Shown in pieces: positions 1 to 10,964 of a DNA stretch of 64,000 nt. The notes beneath the pieces are model-generated. The model was not told the origin of the DNA. It saw only the letters and a program-made list of their open reading frames with translations, and did not search any database. The DNA lies in the NCBI RefSeq assembly GCF_000340215.1, contig NW_006921538.1, positions 2,046,001 to 2,110,000 of the forward strand, read 5' to 3'. Made by a program: the position numbers and the translations under genes. The DNA is from Pseudocercospora fijiensis CIRAD86. Taxonomy: Eukaryota; Ascomycota; Dothideomycetes; Mycosphaerellales; Mycosphaerellaceae. Positions within the stretch are counted from its first letter, which is position 1; each line of letters opens with the position of its first letter.

Positions 1-2553
1 GGCATGTCTGTTGACAGCAGAGGCAGCTGCGTTCCTGTTAGGATTCGACACCTGTCTGTGGCCAGAGAATGACGAGCTTTTGCCGGTCAGCACGGCCGCG
101 ATGTCCTTTCGATGCGATGTCTGCGAAGACGATGGCGATGCGGGCAGCTGCTGATTCTTATTCTCGAAAGCGCTTTGCAAGGCGTTGTTGATGGCAGCAA
201 TCCATGATCGCATGTCGTCCTCGGAAGGCGCCTGGTACACTCGCGTGAATTGGGGCGTGATGACTTCGAAGCAGAAACGCCGATCGGAGCTACGTGCTTC
301 TCGCACAGACGCCATGCGCAAGTCGATCGGATCCATGTGCAGGTCCAGCTTCTCCTTCCAGTTGACGTATTCTGAGAGCCTGCCCTGATCCAGCACAATC
401 CAGTATTTGTGCCATCCTGGTTTCGTCAGGCCTTTCGGGTCGACGTGACTGCCAGGCCTGCTCAGCGCCCACAGGAGACCCTCTTTCCGTTGAGGCCCGC
501 CATTGAGACTTGCAGCGCTGTTGTCTTCAAGATCTCGAATGCCCTTGAACCTGCTGTTCGGACTCGATGACAACGCTGCGGCATTGCTTGCAGGCGTGTT
601 GAGCATGCCATTTGCCGGTGCCTGGACAGCAAGGTCGCTCGCGTTGGGAGGTGATTGCGACAGCATCACGGCTCCACTAATGCTGCCCGTCCGATGTGAT
701 GCATACTCGCCCGGTCGCATGGAGTCTCTCACGGATGTCGAGTAGGACAGGCCGCCAGGTGGCACAACGTTGCCGTCTTCGCTGACAAGCTTGCTGCTGG
801 TTTCCAGCATGCGACGTTTCTCTTCTCGCTCCTTCCGTTGAAGTTGGAAGTCCTGATCCGCGATCTTGACTTCTGCAACGAGTGCATCGAGTTGAGGAAC
901 CATCTCCTCCACCTTCTTCGCAGTGGCCAGATAGCTCTTCGTCTGCGCGTCTGCATATTTCGTCAAATGTGAAAGTACTTCCTGATCTTTGCGACCGCCA
1001 TGCAAGTCGTGCATGAAGCTGGAGTAGTCAAACCGCTTGAGCTCAAACGTCCTTCGCTTCGTCTGGTACTTTTCGTCACTCTGCTTGACCTTCTTCTCTT
1101 TCAGCGACTCGGATCGCTGGCCAAGATACTTGCCAACATAGGCGTAGTATTCTTTGCTTTCTTCGTCGAACTCCCGCTTCTTGTCATCTGCACGCTTGAG
1201 CTCGAAATTATACAGCTTGCTCACCGGGTCAATGATAAGTCGCTGCAAGTTGGTGGTGTTTTGCTTCTCGTACGACAAGATTTCCTTGGCGATCTTCTCA
1301 AAGTAGTGGTCAAGCGCCGGCTGAACGGCATTCGCATTCGATGTGGATGCTTCTTTCAAAGCTTGTGTAAAGTCGAAAACGGCTTGATTGCATGCTTGCT
1401 GTGCTTGCACGGCAGCTTCAGCCGTCTTCAGCACCTTCTTCATGCGCAATCTCATGTGTCCGGTCTTCTGCTCCAAAGATCTCATCGTCGCTCGGAAAAG
1501 CGGCCCATCCTCGTTAAGCGACGGGTCCTCGCCGGGTTTGCATGTCGCAATGTCCACTTTCACAGGTGCTGCCGTATTTGTCAATGTGGGCACCAGACCA
1601 AGACCATTCTCCGGAATGGGCTCGAATCCAGGCGACTGTGGCTCTTTATAATCTTTATAGCTGCCTTCGCCCTCGGAGTCGCTGACATTGCTGACGCGAG
1701 ATTCAATTGACTGTGTCGAAGGAATGCGTAGTCTTTGTGGTACATCCAGTCGGGGAGACTTGGGTGCAATGCTCATAAGCTTATTTGTGTTTTGCACCCA
1801 AAAGCTAAAGCTTGCAAGCGTTTCCAGCTTATGTGAGCGCTGGTTATACTCCACGAAACTGCAGCTGTTGCGCCATCCTCCACCCCGATCTTCTGACGGC
1901 TTCGGCGGTCTCCATTTCCACGTCCACGTGAATTGTGCACTGGCATTGCCACCGGTCGAGTAGTCGCCTATTAGCTGCACATTGGGATTTTTGTGCAAGT
2001 TCGGATCTGAATGGAATTCACGCACGACCAGGTGCTCTACCTCTTTTGGCGTGGATGCGAAGACGTAGGTCAGGCCGGAAAGTTGGGTGTCTATCATGGA
2101 AGGTGCGGCATTGCTGGTTGGGGGGCTGGTGGACTGAGTCTGCTGTCGAATGATGAAGGTGAAATGGAAATTTATATCGTCGCTATTCGAGAGGCGTACG
2201 AGGAAGGATGGTGGGAGGCCGCTGGCGATGCTCTCGGGGTCCTGTAACGCACGGTACGTTAGCCAGGCCTCAGCAACATCCTCCTGAATGGGAGCGATTA
2301 TTCACCTGTACGAATTCGATGGGGGAGTCGTCGCCAGTATCTCGCTGAGCAGCATATCTGGTGGCAGGATAGGCATTTGGGCCCACTCTGAGCAGTGTCT
2401 GGCCCCGAGAGTTGGTAATGGTTATGCTCGCAATCGTGACTGCGCACGGATTAGCACATCCGAGGGAGATATGTGTATAGGATGCGACCAACATCTCGAC
2501 TGGTCGCTCAGGCAGATTTGACCCTCGTCGGGTCTACTGGAAATGTTGCCCAT
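1..2553 (-). CDS. csx2: Csx2-type ArfGAP-family protein with BAR and PH domains (3' end beyond window)
   Basis: Three exons join in one open frame of 812 codons that runs off the left edge: 2553-2493, 2439-2306 and 2241-1. Introns of 53 nt (2492-2440) and 64 nt (2305-2242) have GT-AG ends and restore phase exactly. Translation starts MGNISSRPDEGQ. Residues about 312-522 form a charged helical BAR-like region with KLYNFELKRADDKKREFDEE, and about 649-757 a PH domain (KEGLLWAL, GWHKYWIVLDQGRLSEY, SWIAAINNAL). This order matches fungal Csx2 / ACAP-like ARF GTPase activators, which bind curved membranes and phosphoinositides and stimulate GTP hydrolysis on ARF. The catalytic zinc-finger ArfGAP domain should follow the PH domain and would lie outside the window, so GAP activity is inferred. 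No single ATG frame covers the gene because of the two introns near its start. Confidence 0.88.
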
Positions 2554-3508
2554 GCTGCCTAGCGCGGAGGCACCGAGGCCTCGCTCGTGGTGGTCGCAAC
2601 GCGGCGGGTGTGGAGAGGATGTATGCTGGTGTGTTCTGTATGCGCTGGGGATGGGGATGGGGGCCGGGTGTAACTGGTGGTGGTGTTGGTAGAGGCCGGG
2701 TATTCGGTGTGCGGTGTGCAGTCCCTGAAGGCCGGACGGTGCTTGGTGTTGCGAGGGTGCTGTAGTATTTGGAGCGGCACTGTCGCAGACCAGACCCTGG
2801 CCGAACTCTGCCAGGCAATGCAGGTGATGATTATTGATCCCGCGCGTGCTGAGGCGTGGCGTTCAAGGTTACACACACACCCTGACCACCCGCTGCCACT
2901 GCCACCGAGTCTTTCCAACACACTAATCTCGATCTCGTGCTCCCCGATCTTAAACTTGGCGAGAAAAGGGATGTCTGTGAGATTTCGGCGTTCGTCCACG
3001 AGACTCGTTCACGCGCGTGCGCCTCCGCTCCGCTCACGTGTCCGTCTCATTTACGTTGCCGTTGCACTCTAAAAACGCAGGCGGCGTGGATCAAGGATTT
3101 GCCGACCGCTGGGCCGGGCCGCTGCACCTGCAAGAAGTCGAGAGCACGGCTGGGGTTGGAACATTGTGACACTCTCTGCCAACCACCACCTCTTCCTTTT
3201 CCTTCTGCCACTCATACGTGACCACGGAGAGGCAAAAGGATCATGACAGCCGTGAAGAGTGGAGGCAGGAAGCAGGGAGGATCTCAGGGCGTGAAAGATG
3301 TCATGCAGCTGGTACATTACGTACACGGGGCCCCCATTGCGGGAAGCAGCAGGTATTCACACAGAGCGCAAAGGCACAGACATTTCCAAGTACACTTCAT
3401 CTCTCCTTCAACCAACCATTACTTGCTAATGCCTTTCGTGCCTCATCATACCATACCATGCAGAATCTCGACGTTCCGTTGCGCCCACATTCCATTTCCC
3501 CTCCTCCA
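2554..3508. other. Intergenic: csx2 5' region and downstream of the F-box-like gene
   Basis: About 950 bp between two minus-strand genes. It must hold the csx2 promoter and the 3' end of the neighbouring gene. Open frames on both strands here are short, overlapping and low in complexity, and none looks like a conserved protein. I see no RNA gene. Confidence 0.6.
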
Positions 3509-5776
3509 TCAACCATACACCACGACCGGCTCGAATCTGCTGATATGATAGGAGACATGGTCATTCAACAGTGCCATCTGCAGCAAAATATAGAGGCACA
3601 CGAGAACCCAGAGAAGCGAGCTCAGACCGGCCAATACGGAGAAGCCCTGCTGAGGCTTGGCAGCATGCTTAAGCTCGTTGTGCGATGCGAGCAGACGCTC
3701 GAGTCCTTGCTCGAGCTTCTGGAGCTTGGCGACGACCGTCTCAACCTGGCACTGGCAATGCTCCGGTGTGGTCTGTGTGCCTTGTGACAAGACTTGTGTG
3801 CTGTCCTCTGGCATGGTAGACTCCTCTTCGGTCTGAGTGCTGGCGGCTTCCATGTTGGACTTCTCTTCGGTTTGAGTGCTGGCGGAAACCATGTCAGACT
3901 TCTCTTCGGTTTGAGTGCTGGCAGAAACCATGTCAGAAGATCCGCTGAACTCCTCCTCATCCTCCGTGACCCATTCATCCTCGGATTCTTCTTTCGGGCC
4001 TTCAAGGCCATCACTCTGCGAATTCTTCTGGCCTTCAGGCTTTTCACCTTGGGTTTGAGCGGTCTTGCTCGTGCCTCCAGACAGAGAGGCGCTGATTTCC
4101 TCCGCTGGTGTTGACTCCTGAATAGCCTCAGGCAGTGGAGCAGTCATTCCAGCTGACGACAACGCTGGCTGTTCGGCCTCAAGTGCCAGTCTGCCAGTGC
4201 TCTTTCTCGATGGTCTGGCAGGCTTCCCACTCGCCAGCAGATCGTACTTGACCAGCGCTTGACGCTTCGGAAGGGGCGTGCAGAACTCTTCAGCATTGCG
4301 CTTCTTTCCAGCAATGGGTCCGCGTGGTGTCTCCTTCTCTGGCTCTTGCTCGGGCCCAGGGCTCATATAGAAATCGAGCTCAGAGGTATCGTCAGTAATG
4401 CCGTCTGGAACGTTGACCTCCTCTCCAGTCTGAGTTTCGCCTGAAAGCATGCTCGCAGCTCCGCCAGCCTTGCCGTCCCCATCCGTTAGCCCGACCACTG
4501 GCACTTCTTCCTGGGGCTCAACACGCTCAAAACCTGCATTGGCTGCGGCTGTTGATGGCTCTTGACTTTTTCCGCTCACAACGCGGGCGAGCGCACTGGT
4601 GCCTCCAGACAGGCGGGCAACCATTCTCGCTCTTAAAGTCTTGTCTGAAGCCGGAGTAGCCATATCCTGCACTATCCGGTGCGCCTCAAGTATCGATTCG
4701 CTCAAGATCTTCACAACCGGTCTGGCAAGTCCTCCATAACGCTCACGCTTCCCAGCCGACGCCTTGCGTTTTCTCCCCACTGCTGTATTCGAAGCCTGGC
4801 GTACATGTTTCGTGTGAGCGTCGACCTCACTGCTTGGAATAGGATGGTCTTTGGATACATCCTTCGAATTCGTCCAAGCTGTTGCCACAGACTTTGAGGT
4901 AGCTTTTCCATCTTCTTTCTCCAGGCGCTTGATCGAGTTCAGAGTGACGTCCAGGACTGGCAAAGAAAGATCGGGATCGTCAACCAGCCAGGAGAGGCTG
5001 GCCTCATTTTCCAGGCCGCGGGCAGAGATGGCATTCTTAATCTCTTGTTTAGACAGCCTCTGCCTTGGCATTCGAGCTCCAGGTTGCAGTGTCACCTTGA
5101 ACTTCTGTTGCTCTTGAAGGAGACTCTCCAGTGCCACCACACTTCTCGCCCATTGCTCTTTTTGCCGCCCAGTCCTGGCATATGTGCAGTTCTTGGCCAC
5201 CAGCTTGATCCGCTTCAGTTTCGGGAGTCCAGTAAGTCCAGACTGGTGGGAGACTTTCACAAGTTGTTCTCGCGACAGCGATACTTCCCAAGCGAACGCC
5301 GGCTCAGAGGGTTCGAAAATCTCATGATCGACAATGAGTGTTAGGTACTTCAAGCTAGGCAGCTCCATGAGATCGGCATAGGCGGGGTTGTAGGTAACAC
5401 TGAGTCTTGTGCAGTGCTGTACGAGAATACATTTTGGTTCTGTGCTACTCGAGAAGTAGACTCGAGCGAATGCAACCGAGTAGGGGCCAGGGAAGGTATA
5501 GTCACGAAAGTGCTGGTTTGCGACCCAAGCTCTGGTGGCCGACTCAAAGAATGATTTTGACACCATCCACTGATTGACCTTGTGGATAAAGATCTTTGGA
5601 GTAAATGTGTTTGGGCTCGTTCGTCGGCGCTCTCTCTCCTGCTTTTCGAATGTCCTGCGGTCTATAAAGCACTTCTCGTCTTCAGCCGGATACGCGAAGT
5701 CGAGGATAATATCCAGTAACTCTTGCGGCAGGGACAGGAGATGCCGCTTCGGAGTCGAGTCTGACGCGGGCGCCAT
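3509..5776 (-). CDS. F-box-like hypothetical protein with acidic disordered middle, TQT repeats, coiled coil and C-terminal membrane segment
   Basis: A single uninterrupted frame of 755 residues starting MAPASDSTPKRHLLSLPQE. Residues 13-30 (LLSLPQELLDIILDFAYP) look like the start of an F-box or the related fungal domain, and the next 200 residues resemble the leucine-rich scaffold of such proteins. The middle is acidic and disordered with a basic stretch (GRKRKASAGKRERYGG). Near the C-terminus are three nearly identical 13-residue repeats containing ASTQTEE, two further TQT motifs, a heptad-like segment (VETVVAKLQKLEQGLERLL) and a hydrophobic helix (VLAGLSSLLWVLVCLYILL) close to the end. TQT is the core of the dynein light chain LC8 binding motif, so a multivalent LC8 contact is possible. 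No enzyme signature is visible. It may be a membrane-anchored adaptor; the function is unknown. Confidence 0.85.
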   Translation of the reverse strand: MAPASDSTPKRHLLSLPQELLDIILDFAYPAEDEKCFIDRRTFEKQERERRRTSPNTFTPKIFIHKVNQWMVSKSFFESATRAWVANQHFRDYTFPGPYSVAFARVYFSSSTEPKCILVQHCTRLSVTYNPAYADLMELPSLKYLTLIVDHEIFEPSEPAFAWEVSLSREQLVKVSHQSGLTGLPKLKRIKLVAKNCTYARTGRQKEQWARSVVALESLLQEQQKFKVTLQPGARMPRQRLSKQEIKNAISARGLENEASLSWLVDDPDLSLPVLDVTLNSIKRLEKEDGKATSKSVATAWTNSKDVSKDHPIPSSEVDAHTKHVRQASNTAVGRKRKASAGKRERYGGLARPVVKILSESILEAHRIVQDMATPASDKTLRARMVARLSGGTSALARVVSGKSQEPSTAAANAGFERVEPQEEVPVVGLTDGDGKAGGAASMLSGETQTGEEVNVPDGITDDTSELDFYMSPGPEQEPEKETPRGPIAGKKRNAEEFCTPLPKRQALVKYDLLASGKPARPSRKSTGRLALEAEQPALSSAGMTAPLPEAIQESTPAEEISASLSGGTSKTAQTQGEKPEGQKNSQSDGLEGPKEESEDEWVTEDEEEFSGSSDMVSASTQTEEKSDMVSASTQTEEKSNMEAASTQTEEESTMPEDSTQVLSQGTQTTPEHCQCQVETVVAKLQKLEQGLERLLASHNELKHAAKPQQGFSVLAGLSSLLWVLVCLYILLQMALLNDHVSYHISRFEPVVVYG
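3820..3936 (-). repeat. Coding 39-bp tandem repeat, three copies
   Basis: Three in-frame 39-nt units encode variants of SDMVSASTQTEEK within the F-box-like gene. The first two encoded units are identical and the third differs at a few residues. Each carries one TQT core. Confidence 0.85.
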
Positions 5777-6498
5777 GGTGGGTAGTGTCGGTGTTCTGCA
5801 CCATCAGTCGGAAGCGTGTTGATTTGAACACTGATCTTGACGTGTTCCTAGGTTAGAGCGGTGCTCGTGGTGGAGTCATAGAAGAAAGTCCAAGCTCGAT
5901 GTCTGAGGCCAAAACACAAACGGAGCAGCGCGCCTACCCGTCGGAGCCGAAGAGGCTCCGATTCACTTTCACAACTTACCAAGTGCATTTTCATGTGCTT
6001 GTGCCTGCAAGCGTCTATCCAAGTGTCATTTGAGCGAAATGGTGAGTGTAGAGTAGAGAAGCAGGTACGATGTGGGAGGGAGGCAAGGAGGAGGTTGTGA
6101 ACGCTCGCACGAACTTCGGCCGTTCTCACAGAGCATGCCAAGCAGTTCTGATTCCATTCCTAACAATCCATCACGAACAATGTGAAGACGCGTCAAAGTT
6201 TGGTCTTCATCTAAGTATCTTTGGATCCTCTCGCCAGTCCTTTAGCACGAATCCGCAGAATCTATACAGCCGCTGCGGAGGAAAGGTGGCCAAATGATCT
6301 CAAGCTGCAAAGCTGACTCGCAAAACTCCTGTGCGCTCAAGCAGCGCTTTGAGGGATTGTGATGGACATCGATGGTCCAACTCGGCACCTTCAGCATAGA
6401 TGGAATCATTCAAAAAGCTTCGCAGGCCTCTGTCCTATGCAGGCTGATGATTTTGGCCTCCGCCTTGCAGTGGAAGTGCTTCATCCTGTTCCACTACG
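5777..6498. other. Intergenic, promoter side of the F-box-like gene
   Basis: No convincing coding sequence. The open frames here are short and have no recognisable features. The interval should contain the promoter of the minus-strand gene that starts at 5776. Confidence 0.5.
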
Positions 6499-7326
6499 TC
6501 AGCAGCGTTTTGTGTCATGGAACATAAGATGCAGACCTTTAAATCTCACCTGGCTTTCCGGTGCATACAATGGAGGTGCGGTAAACTGGAAAGAGTCGTG
6601 CCTGGCTGTGGAGTGCATTTTGCTGCATAGCGGTGTCGAAGGTTCCGGATTGTCGAACTGGGGCACTTGATGGGGCAAGTGGTTTCGAAGATCGATTCGC
6701 AATTGCAAGACGTTCTCCAACATACTCAGATTGTTGCGCCAGGTGGTCTTCTCACCATCGGTATCTGCTTGATGGCAACCGCCGTCTGTTATGGAGATCC
6801 TGCGTAGGTATTTGCAGTCTCTCCATACTCGCTTCGAGATCTCCAGCTGGTCGAGGTCCTCTGCATCGAAGACACATTTCCAGGGAAGTCGATCTTCTTT
6901 CGAGGCCGTAGAGAAAGCTTCGGGATTGACTTGGACTTCTATGGCTACAACTCCACACAGCTCCGGGAGCACGTCGAGTTCCTTTGACTTCAATCTTATT
7001 AGGGGAGCATAATCAAAGCGGCGGTACTTCATTGTAACTGAGGGGTCGATGTCGAAGTGATTGAATTTCTGTAGTTGCAGGTCACCTTCCGCCCAGGAGC
7101 CAGGCTATATAGCAAAAGCTCGAGCGATCAAGGTGACGGAGTAATATTCATGGTGGATCCTAGGGCATCTTTCGCCCAGTGTGGATGGCCACGGATAATA
7201 TTGATTGCAGAGCTTCAATCGCCGCGCCATGTCCGAACCGTTGGCGAACACAGTCCTCAGTTGAAGTCCTGTTGCAAATTTTGGTACGACTGGAGATGTG
7301 GGGACTAAGTTCGACCATGAGAGCAC
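6499..7326 (-). pseudogene. Decayed or mis-spliced hypothetical gene
   Basis: A 177-codon frame begins at an ATG at 7032 and ends at 6499. The same frame is open further upstream to about 7326, broken only by one TAG at 7105-7107. The upstream part (RLKLCNQYYPWPS) reads smoothly into the downstream part (LQLQKFNHFDIDPS) in protein-like composition. The stop could be a TGG-to-TAG change or could be removed by a small intron I cannot place. I recognise no family; a Trp/Leu-rich profile like fungal F-box-associated proteins is the nearest impression. The short form from 7032 may be a real 177-aa protein. Confidence 0.4.
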
Positions 7327-8260
7327 GATCCCAGAAGTCTGTCATGACCATTCTTTGCGGCGGAAGCTGAGGACTGCAACGTGATTTGGTTCGGGAGGCT
7401 CCATGCACAGATGTGATTGGTTGCGGCTCCTCGGGCGCTAGCTGAGGTGCGCGGAACCGCCAGCAGGTGGTTCGGTTTGGTTTGGGTTCTTTCTGTCTTG
7501 CGTGTGGCAGCCTTGTGAACCAAATATAATGTATCCATGGTTAGCTCAGACAGAAGCACCTTCATCGATGATTAGCATTGACGTCTCTGACAATATTCGT
7601 CTGCATGTACTGTTCGTTGCGTCCCGGACGGTGAAGGCGCCAACTGAAAGAGTTGTGCTCGGACTTTCTGCCCAAGTATTGTTTGCAGCGTCGAAAACCT
7701 GGTCGGCTTCATATCGACACCATGGCTGCATTTTTGGACATTAGAATGGCACCAGCATTATTGAAAGAATCGGGGCAATCTAGACAAGCATTTTCAAGGT
7801 CCCAGCCGAAAATCGGTATTGTCGTCGCCGCCAAGTTTACCCTAACACCGACTCAACCCTAAGAAGCGGACAAGATCGGCCGGACTGAAAACACAATCCT
7901 CCTTGCATTTCTAAGCCGAAACTGCCACATTCCTGCAGAGCCAAACGCTACTGCAAAGAACCTCTTCTAAGCCGGCCGACAGTCCCACTGTGACTTACAA
8001 TCGATCCGTCGTATTGGTCAATTGCGCTCCTGGTAGACGGTTCTACAGCGCCACGACAGGCGCTGATGCTGGCAAGATGACCAATCGTGCGAAGTATGGC
8101 GCAATGCCTGGCAGTCAATGTAGTAAAGCCTCTTCATCAAGCTGCGACCTTCGCTGAAACTCAGATGGTATAAAGCTACGAATGGCCCGGACAGAAGCTG
8201 TCACACGAAGTACTCTACTACACCTTCACAGCTCTCCAACCAGTGCAATTGGTTGACATA
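7327..8260. other. Intergenic, upstream of the MDR oxidoreductase
   Basis: No coding region that I can support. It holds the promoter of the plus-strand gene at 8261. Short frames on either strand have no recognisable composition. Confidence 0.5.
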
Positions 8261-9433
8261 ATGGCGAACCAGGCTTGGAAGATCACGGCGCCGGGGGAGG
8301 TGACGCTCGTAGACCTGGACACTCCGAAGCCAGGCCCAAAGCAGGCACTCATTCGTTTGCAAGCAGCGTCCCTCAACTATCGTGACATTCTGGTGATGAA
8401 CCACGACCCAAGCTATCCCGCTATGGCCAAACAAGACTTGATCCCCTGTAGTGATGGTGCTGGCGTCGTTGAAGAGGCGGGACCGGGGTCAGAGTGGAAA
8501 GCAGGAGATCGTGTGATTATTCAGCCAAATACGTGGGTGTCAGGTTTTGATCCGCGAGACTTTGACATTTTCAAGACAATGGTGCGTACATCGAGAAAGC
8601 AGTACTTGTTTCTTGTCCTTACTCGTTGGCAAACAGGGCGGTGGCGCAATGGATGGCACTCTTCGTCGATATCTCGTTTGGGACGATGACAGATTGATCA
8701 AAGCTCCTGATGGTCTCTCGATCGAGGAGTCGAGCACATTGTACACAGCTGGTGCAACGGCCTGGAATGCGCTCATGCACGGGCTGTTCAAGCTCGAGCC
8801 AGGAATGACGGTGCTCACCCAAGGCACAGGTGGTGTTAGCTGTTATGCAATTCAGGTACATCGATTCTGGCTCAAACATCCGCCATTGCTGACGTATGCT
8901 AGATCGCTGCAGCAAAAGGTGCGACTGTCATTGCGACCTCCTCGTCCGATGACAAACTCCAGGTTGCCAAGAAGCTAGGTGCAAAACACCTCATAAATTA
9001 TCGCAAGACTCCGTACTGGGCCGACGAGGTGCTGAAGGTCACAGATGGCAAAGGAGTAGATATTGTGGCTGATGTCGTTGGCGCAGCAAGCATCGAGCAA
9101 GCCATCAAAGCGACTCGTCAAGCCGGGTTGATCAGGCTTCTGGGCGTGCTAGGTAATTCAGATAAGGCTGTGGCGATCACTAACTCTCTGCTTTTTGGCG
9201 CCAAGACTCGTAAGTCGAGATCCGAATCCGTCCGATATTGTACTAACATAGCTCCAGTACAACCAGTGCTCGGTGCTGGTAGCAGAGAACTCTCTCAGGA
9301 GCTGGCAGGGTTTCTTTATGAGCACCAGATTCACCCACCGGTGGCAGCGACTTTCGATTTCGAGCAGGCAGATAAAGCGCTTGAGGCGCTCAAGACTTTG
9401 TCAGCGCCTGGAAAGATTGTGGTGAAGATTTGA
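8261..9433 (+). CDS. Medium-chain dehydrogenase/reductase, quinone-oxidoreductase-like
   Basis: Four exons: 8261-8581, 8637-8855, 8903-9209 and 9258-9433, giving 340 residues. Introns are 55, 47 and 48 nt. The third is a multiple of three and could be read through, but it has a GTAAGT donor and a TACTAAC branch site, and removal gives better family continuity. The N-terminal GroES-like domain shows ASLNYRDILVMNHDP and DGAGVVEEAGPGSEWKAGDRV. The Rossmann domain has QGTGGVSCYAIQ followed by a beta strand ending in TSSSDDK. The family reduces or oxidises carbonyls with NAD(P)H. The cysteine/histidine set of zinc-dependent alcohol dehydrogenases is not apparent, favouring the zinc-free branch. 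The substrate cannot be told. It converges with the next gene. Confidence 0.88.
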
Positions 9434-9460
9434 TTAGGTCTCGCACGACATGGTATCATA

Positions 9461-10561
9461 TTAGAAAGCCTTCTTGGGTTCACGCTTGGCGTCCTTGACC
9501 TCAGCTAGGTACTTCTTGTAGTCATCGCAGCTCCTCCTGACACCTTCTGATAGACTGATCTTGGGCACATATCCAAGGATAGCTCGTGCTTTTGAGTTGT
9601 CGGAGTACTGCGTGCGTATGGCGTCTTTGACGCTTCCAGTATTTATCGTTGGCGAAGCACCAGTGAAGAAAGTAACGAGCTCCATGATCAGCGCAACAAT
9701 CCAGGCAAGCCATGCTGGTATGAACACACGAAAGCGCGGAACGTGATCGAACTCGGCCCAGATAGCCAGAAAGAAGTCCCAGAAGTACACCGGCTGCTGA
9801 TTGGAAATGAAGAAAGCATGTCCGGCCGCGGTCTCTGTGGAGAGCATGTTTTCGATGGCCAGTACGTGAGCGTCTACAACATTGTCCAGGTAGACAAAGT
9901 CGAATAGCGTATCTCCGCTTCCTACGACGAAGTGGCTCTCCATCTTCAACATTAGATCGTGGATCAGGCTGATGACAGCCACATCTCCAGGCCCAATGAT
10001 GGTGCACGGCCTCAAGGCGCAGGCCTTCAGTCCTTGTTCGGCGTGGCGCTTGGACAGGACATACTGCTCTGCCATGCCCTTCGATTTGCCGTAGTGAAGC
10101 GTTGCGAAGCCGATCGGGATGTCTTCCTTCATGTTGAAGTAGTCGTGGTCCAAATCGTCAATTATCACAGTACAGCTGCTGGTGTATACAAAGCGCCGAC
10201 ATCCGCTTTGCATGGCGGCATCTAGTACGTTGACAGTTCCATAGTAGTTGATTGCCTTGACCTTTTCCCACTGCTTACTATCTTGGCTATATCGGAGGTT
10301 TCGAGCGGGTACAATTCCAGCAGTATGCATCACCAAGTCTGGCGTATAGTCTGAGAGTGCATGTTTGGCGCTCTCGAAAGATGTAACATCTGCGAATTTG
10401 TACCCAACCCCTCGACTCTGTATGGTGTTCTCAGGTGGAAGGATATCCAAAACCGTCAATTGCCATTCCGGATGACGCTCGAGTAGTGCCTTGATGATAG
10501 CGCTGCCCAAGAAGCCACTGCCGCCCGTGACCAGGACTTTGAATGGCTTCCTGACGGCCAT
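9461..10561 (-). CDS. 3-beta-hydroxysteroid / sterol-4-alpha-carboxylate dehydrogenase-like SDR
   Basis: An intron-free frame. I start at 10561 (MAVRKPFKVLVTGGSGFLG), which puts the NAD-binding glycine motif at the usual distance from the N-terminus. An in-frame ATG at 10660 would add 33 residues without domain features. The catalytic pattern is present: FVYTSSCTV supplies the serine, and HYGKSKG supplies the tyrosine and lysine. RPCTIIGPGD and a hydrophobic segment (AWLAWIVALIMELVTFF) near the C-terminus fit the Erg26 / 3-beta-HSD group, which is often ER-associated and decarboxylates 4-methylsterol intermediates. The length of 366 fits. Whether this is the ergosterol enzyme itself or a paralogue in secondary metabolism is not decided here. 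Confidence 0.85.
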   Translation of the reverse strand: MAVRKPFKVLVTGGSGFLGSAIIKALLERHPEWQLTVLDILPPENTIQSRGVGYKFADVTSFESAKHALSDYTPDLVMHTAGIVPARNLRYSQDSKQWEKVKAINYYGTVNVLDAAMQSGCRRFVYTSSCTVIIDDLDHDYFNMKEDIPIGFATLHYGKSKGMAEQYVLSKRHAEQGLKACALRPCTIIGPGDVAVISLIHDLMLKMESHFVVGSGDTLFDFVYLDNVVDAHVLAIENMLSTETAAGHAFFISNQQPVYFWDFFLAIWAEFDHVPRFRVFIPAWLAWIVALIMELVTFFTGASPTINTGSVKDAIRTQYSDNSKARAILGYVPKISLSEGVRRSCDDYKKYLAEVKDAKREPKKAF

Positions 10562-10964
10562 GTCGGGGGCAAGCGGCCTAGATTGCTGCGTCTGTAGCGA
10601 ATGTGGATGTTCAAGACGATAAGATCGAGATGTGAGACGAGATTGACAGAATGCGCCCATACCATCGTCCCTACTGCTCTTTGATTGGTGGCGGACCTGT
10701 GTCCGATATCAAACCACATTGAAACTCAAACTCTCCACGCTCCCTTGTCCTTGCTTCCTCGACACGACAAAAGGCCGATTGCAAAGCGTATAGACCGAGC
10801 GTGAGACACTTGATGAGGCCGATAAAGAACAGGTAGGAGGCTTGTGCGAAGTCCTTGCAGGCTAGCGGTCCAATGTCATGTTGGTCTGTCTAATGTACCA
10901 GAAGTCTTGGTGACTTGTGATTAGCATTTTCACATTAGCATTCTGCATTCGGTTTGACGCACGA
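10562..10964. other. Divergent promoter between the SDR and nat9-like genes
   Basis: About 400 bp between head-to-head genes. Both promoters must lie here. I see no further gene. Confidence 0.5.

Noticed and set aside
1000..1710. 236-codon plus-strand open frame inside csx2
   Set aside because: It is antisense to the BAR-coding exon, which reads as a conserved protein on the minus strand. The plus frame is Leu/Val-rich shadow sequence.
2559..3072. Overlapping open frames of 94-146 codons on both strands
   Set aside because: Pro/Thr/Arg-rich low-complexity products with no family features; several overlap each other, which points to chance.
10562..10660. N-terminal extension of the SDR from ATG 10660
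   Set aside because: The 33 extra residues carry no domain feature and the Rossmann motif fits better with a start at 10561. Not excluded.
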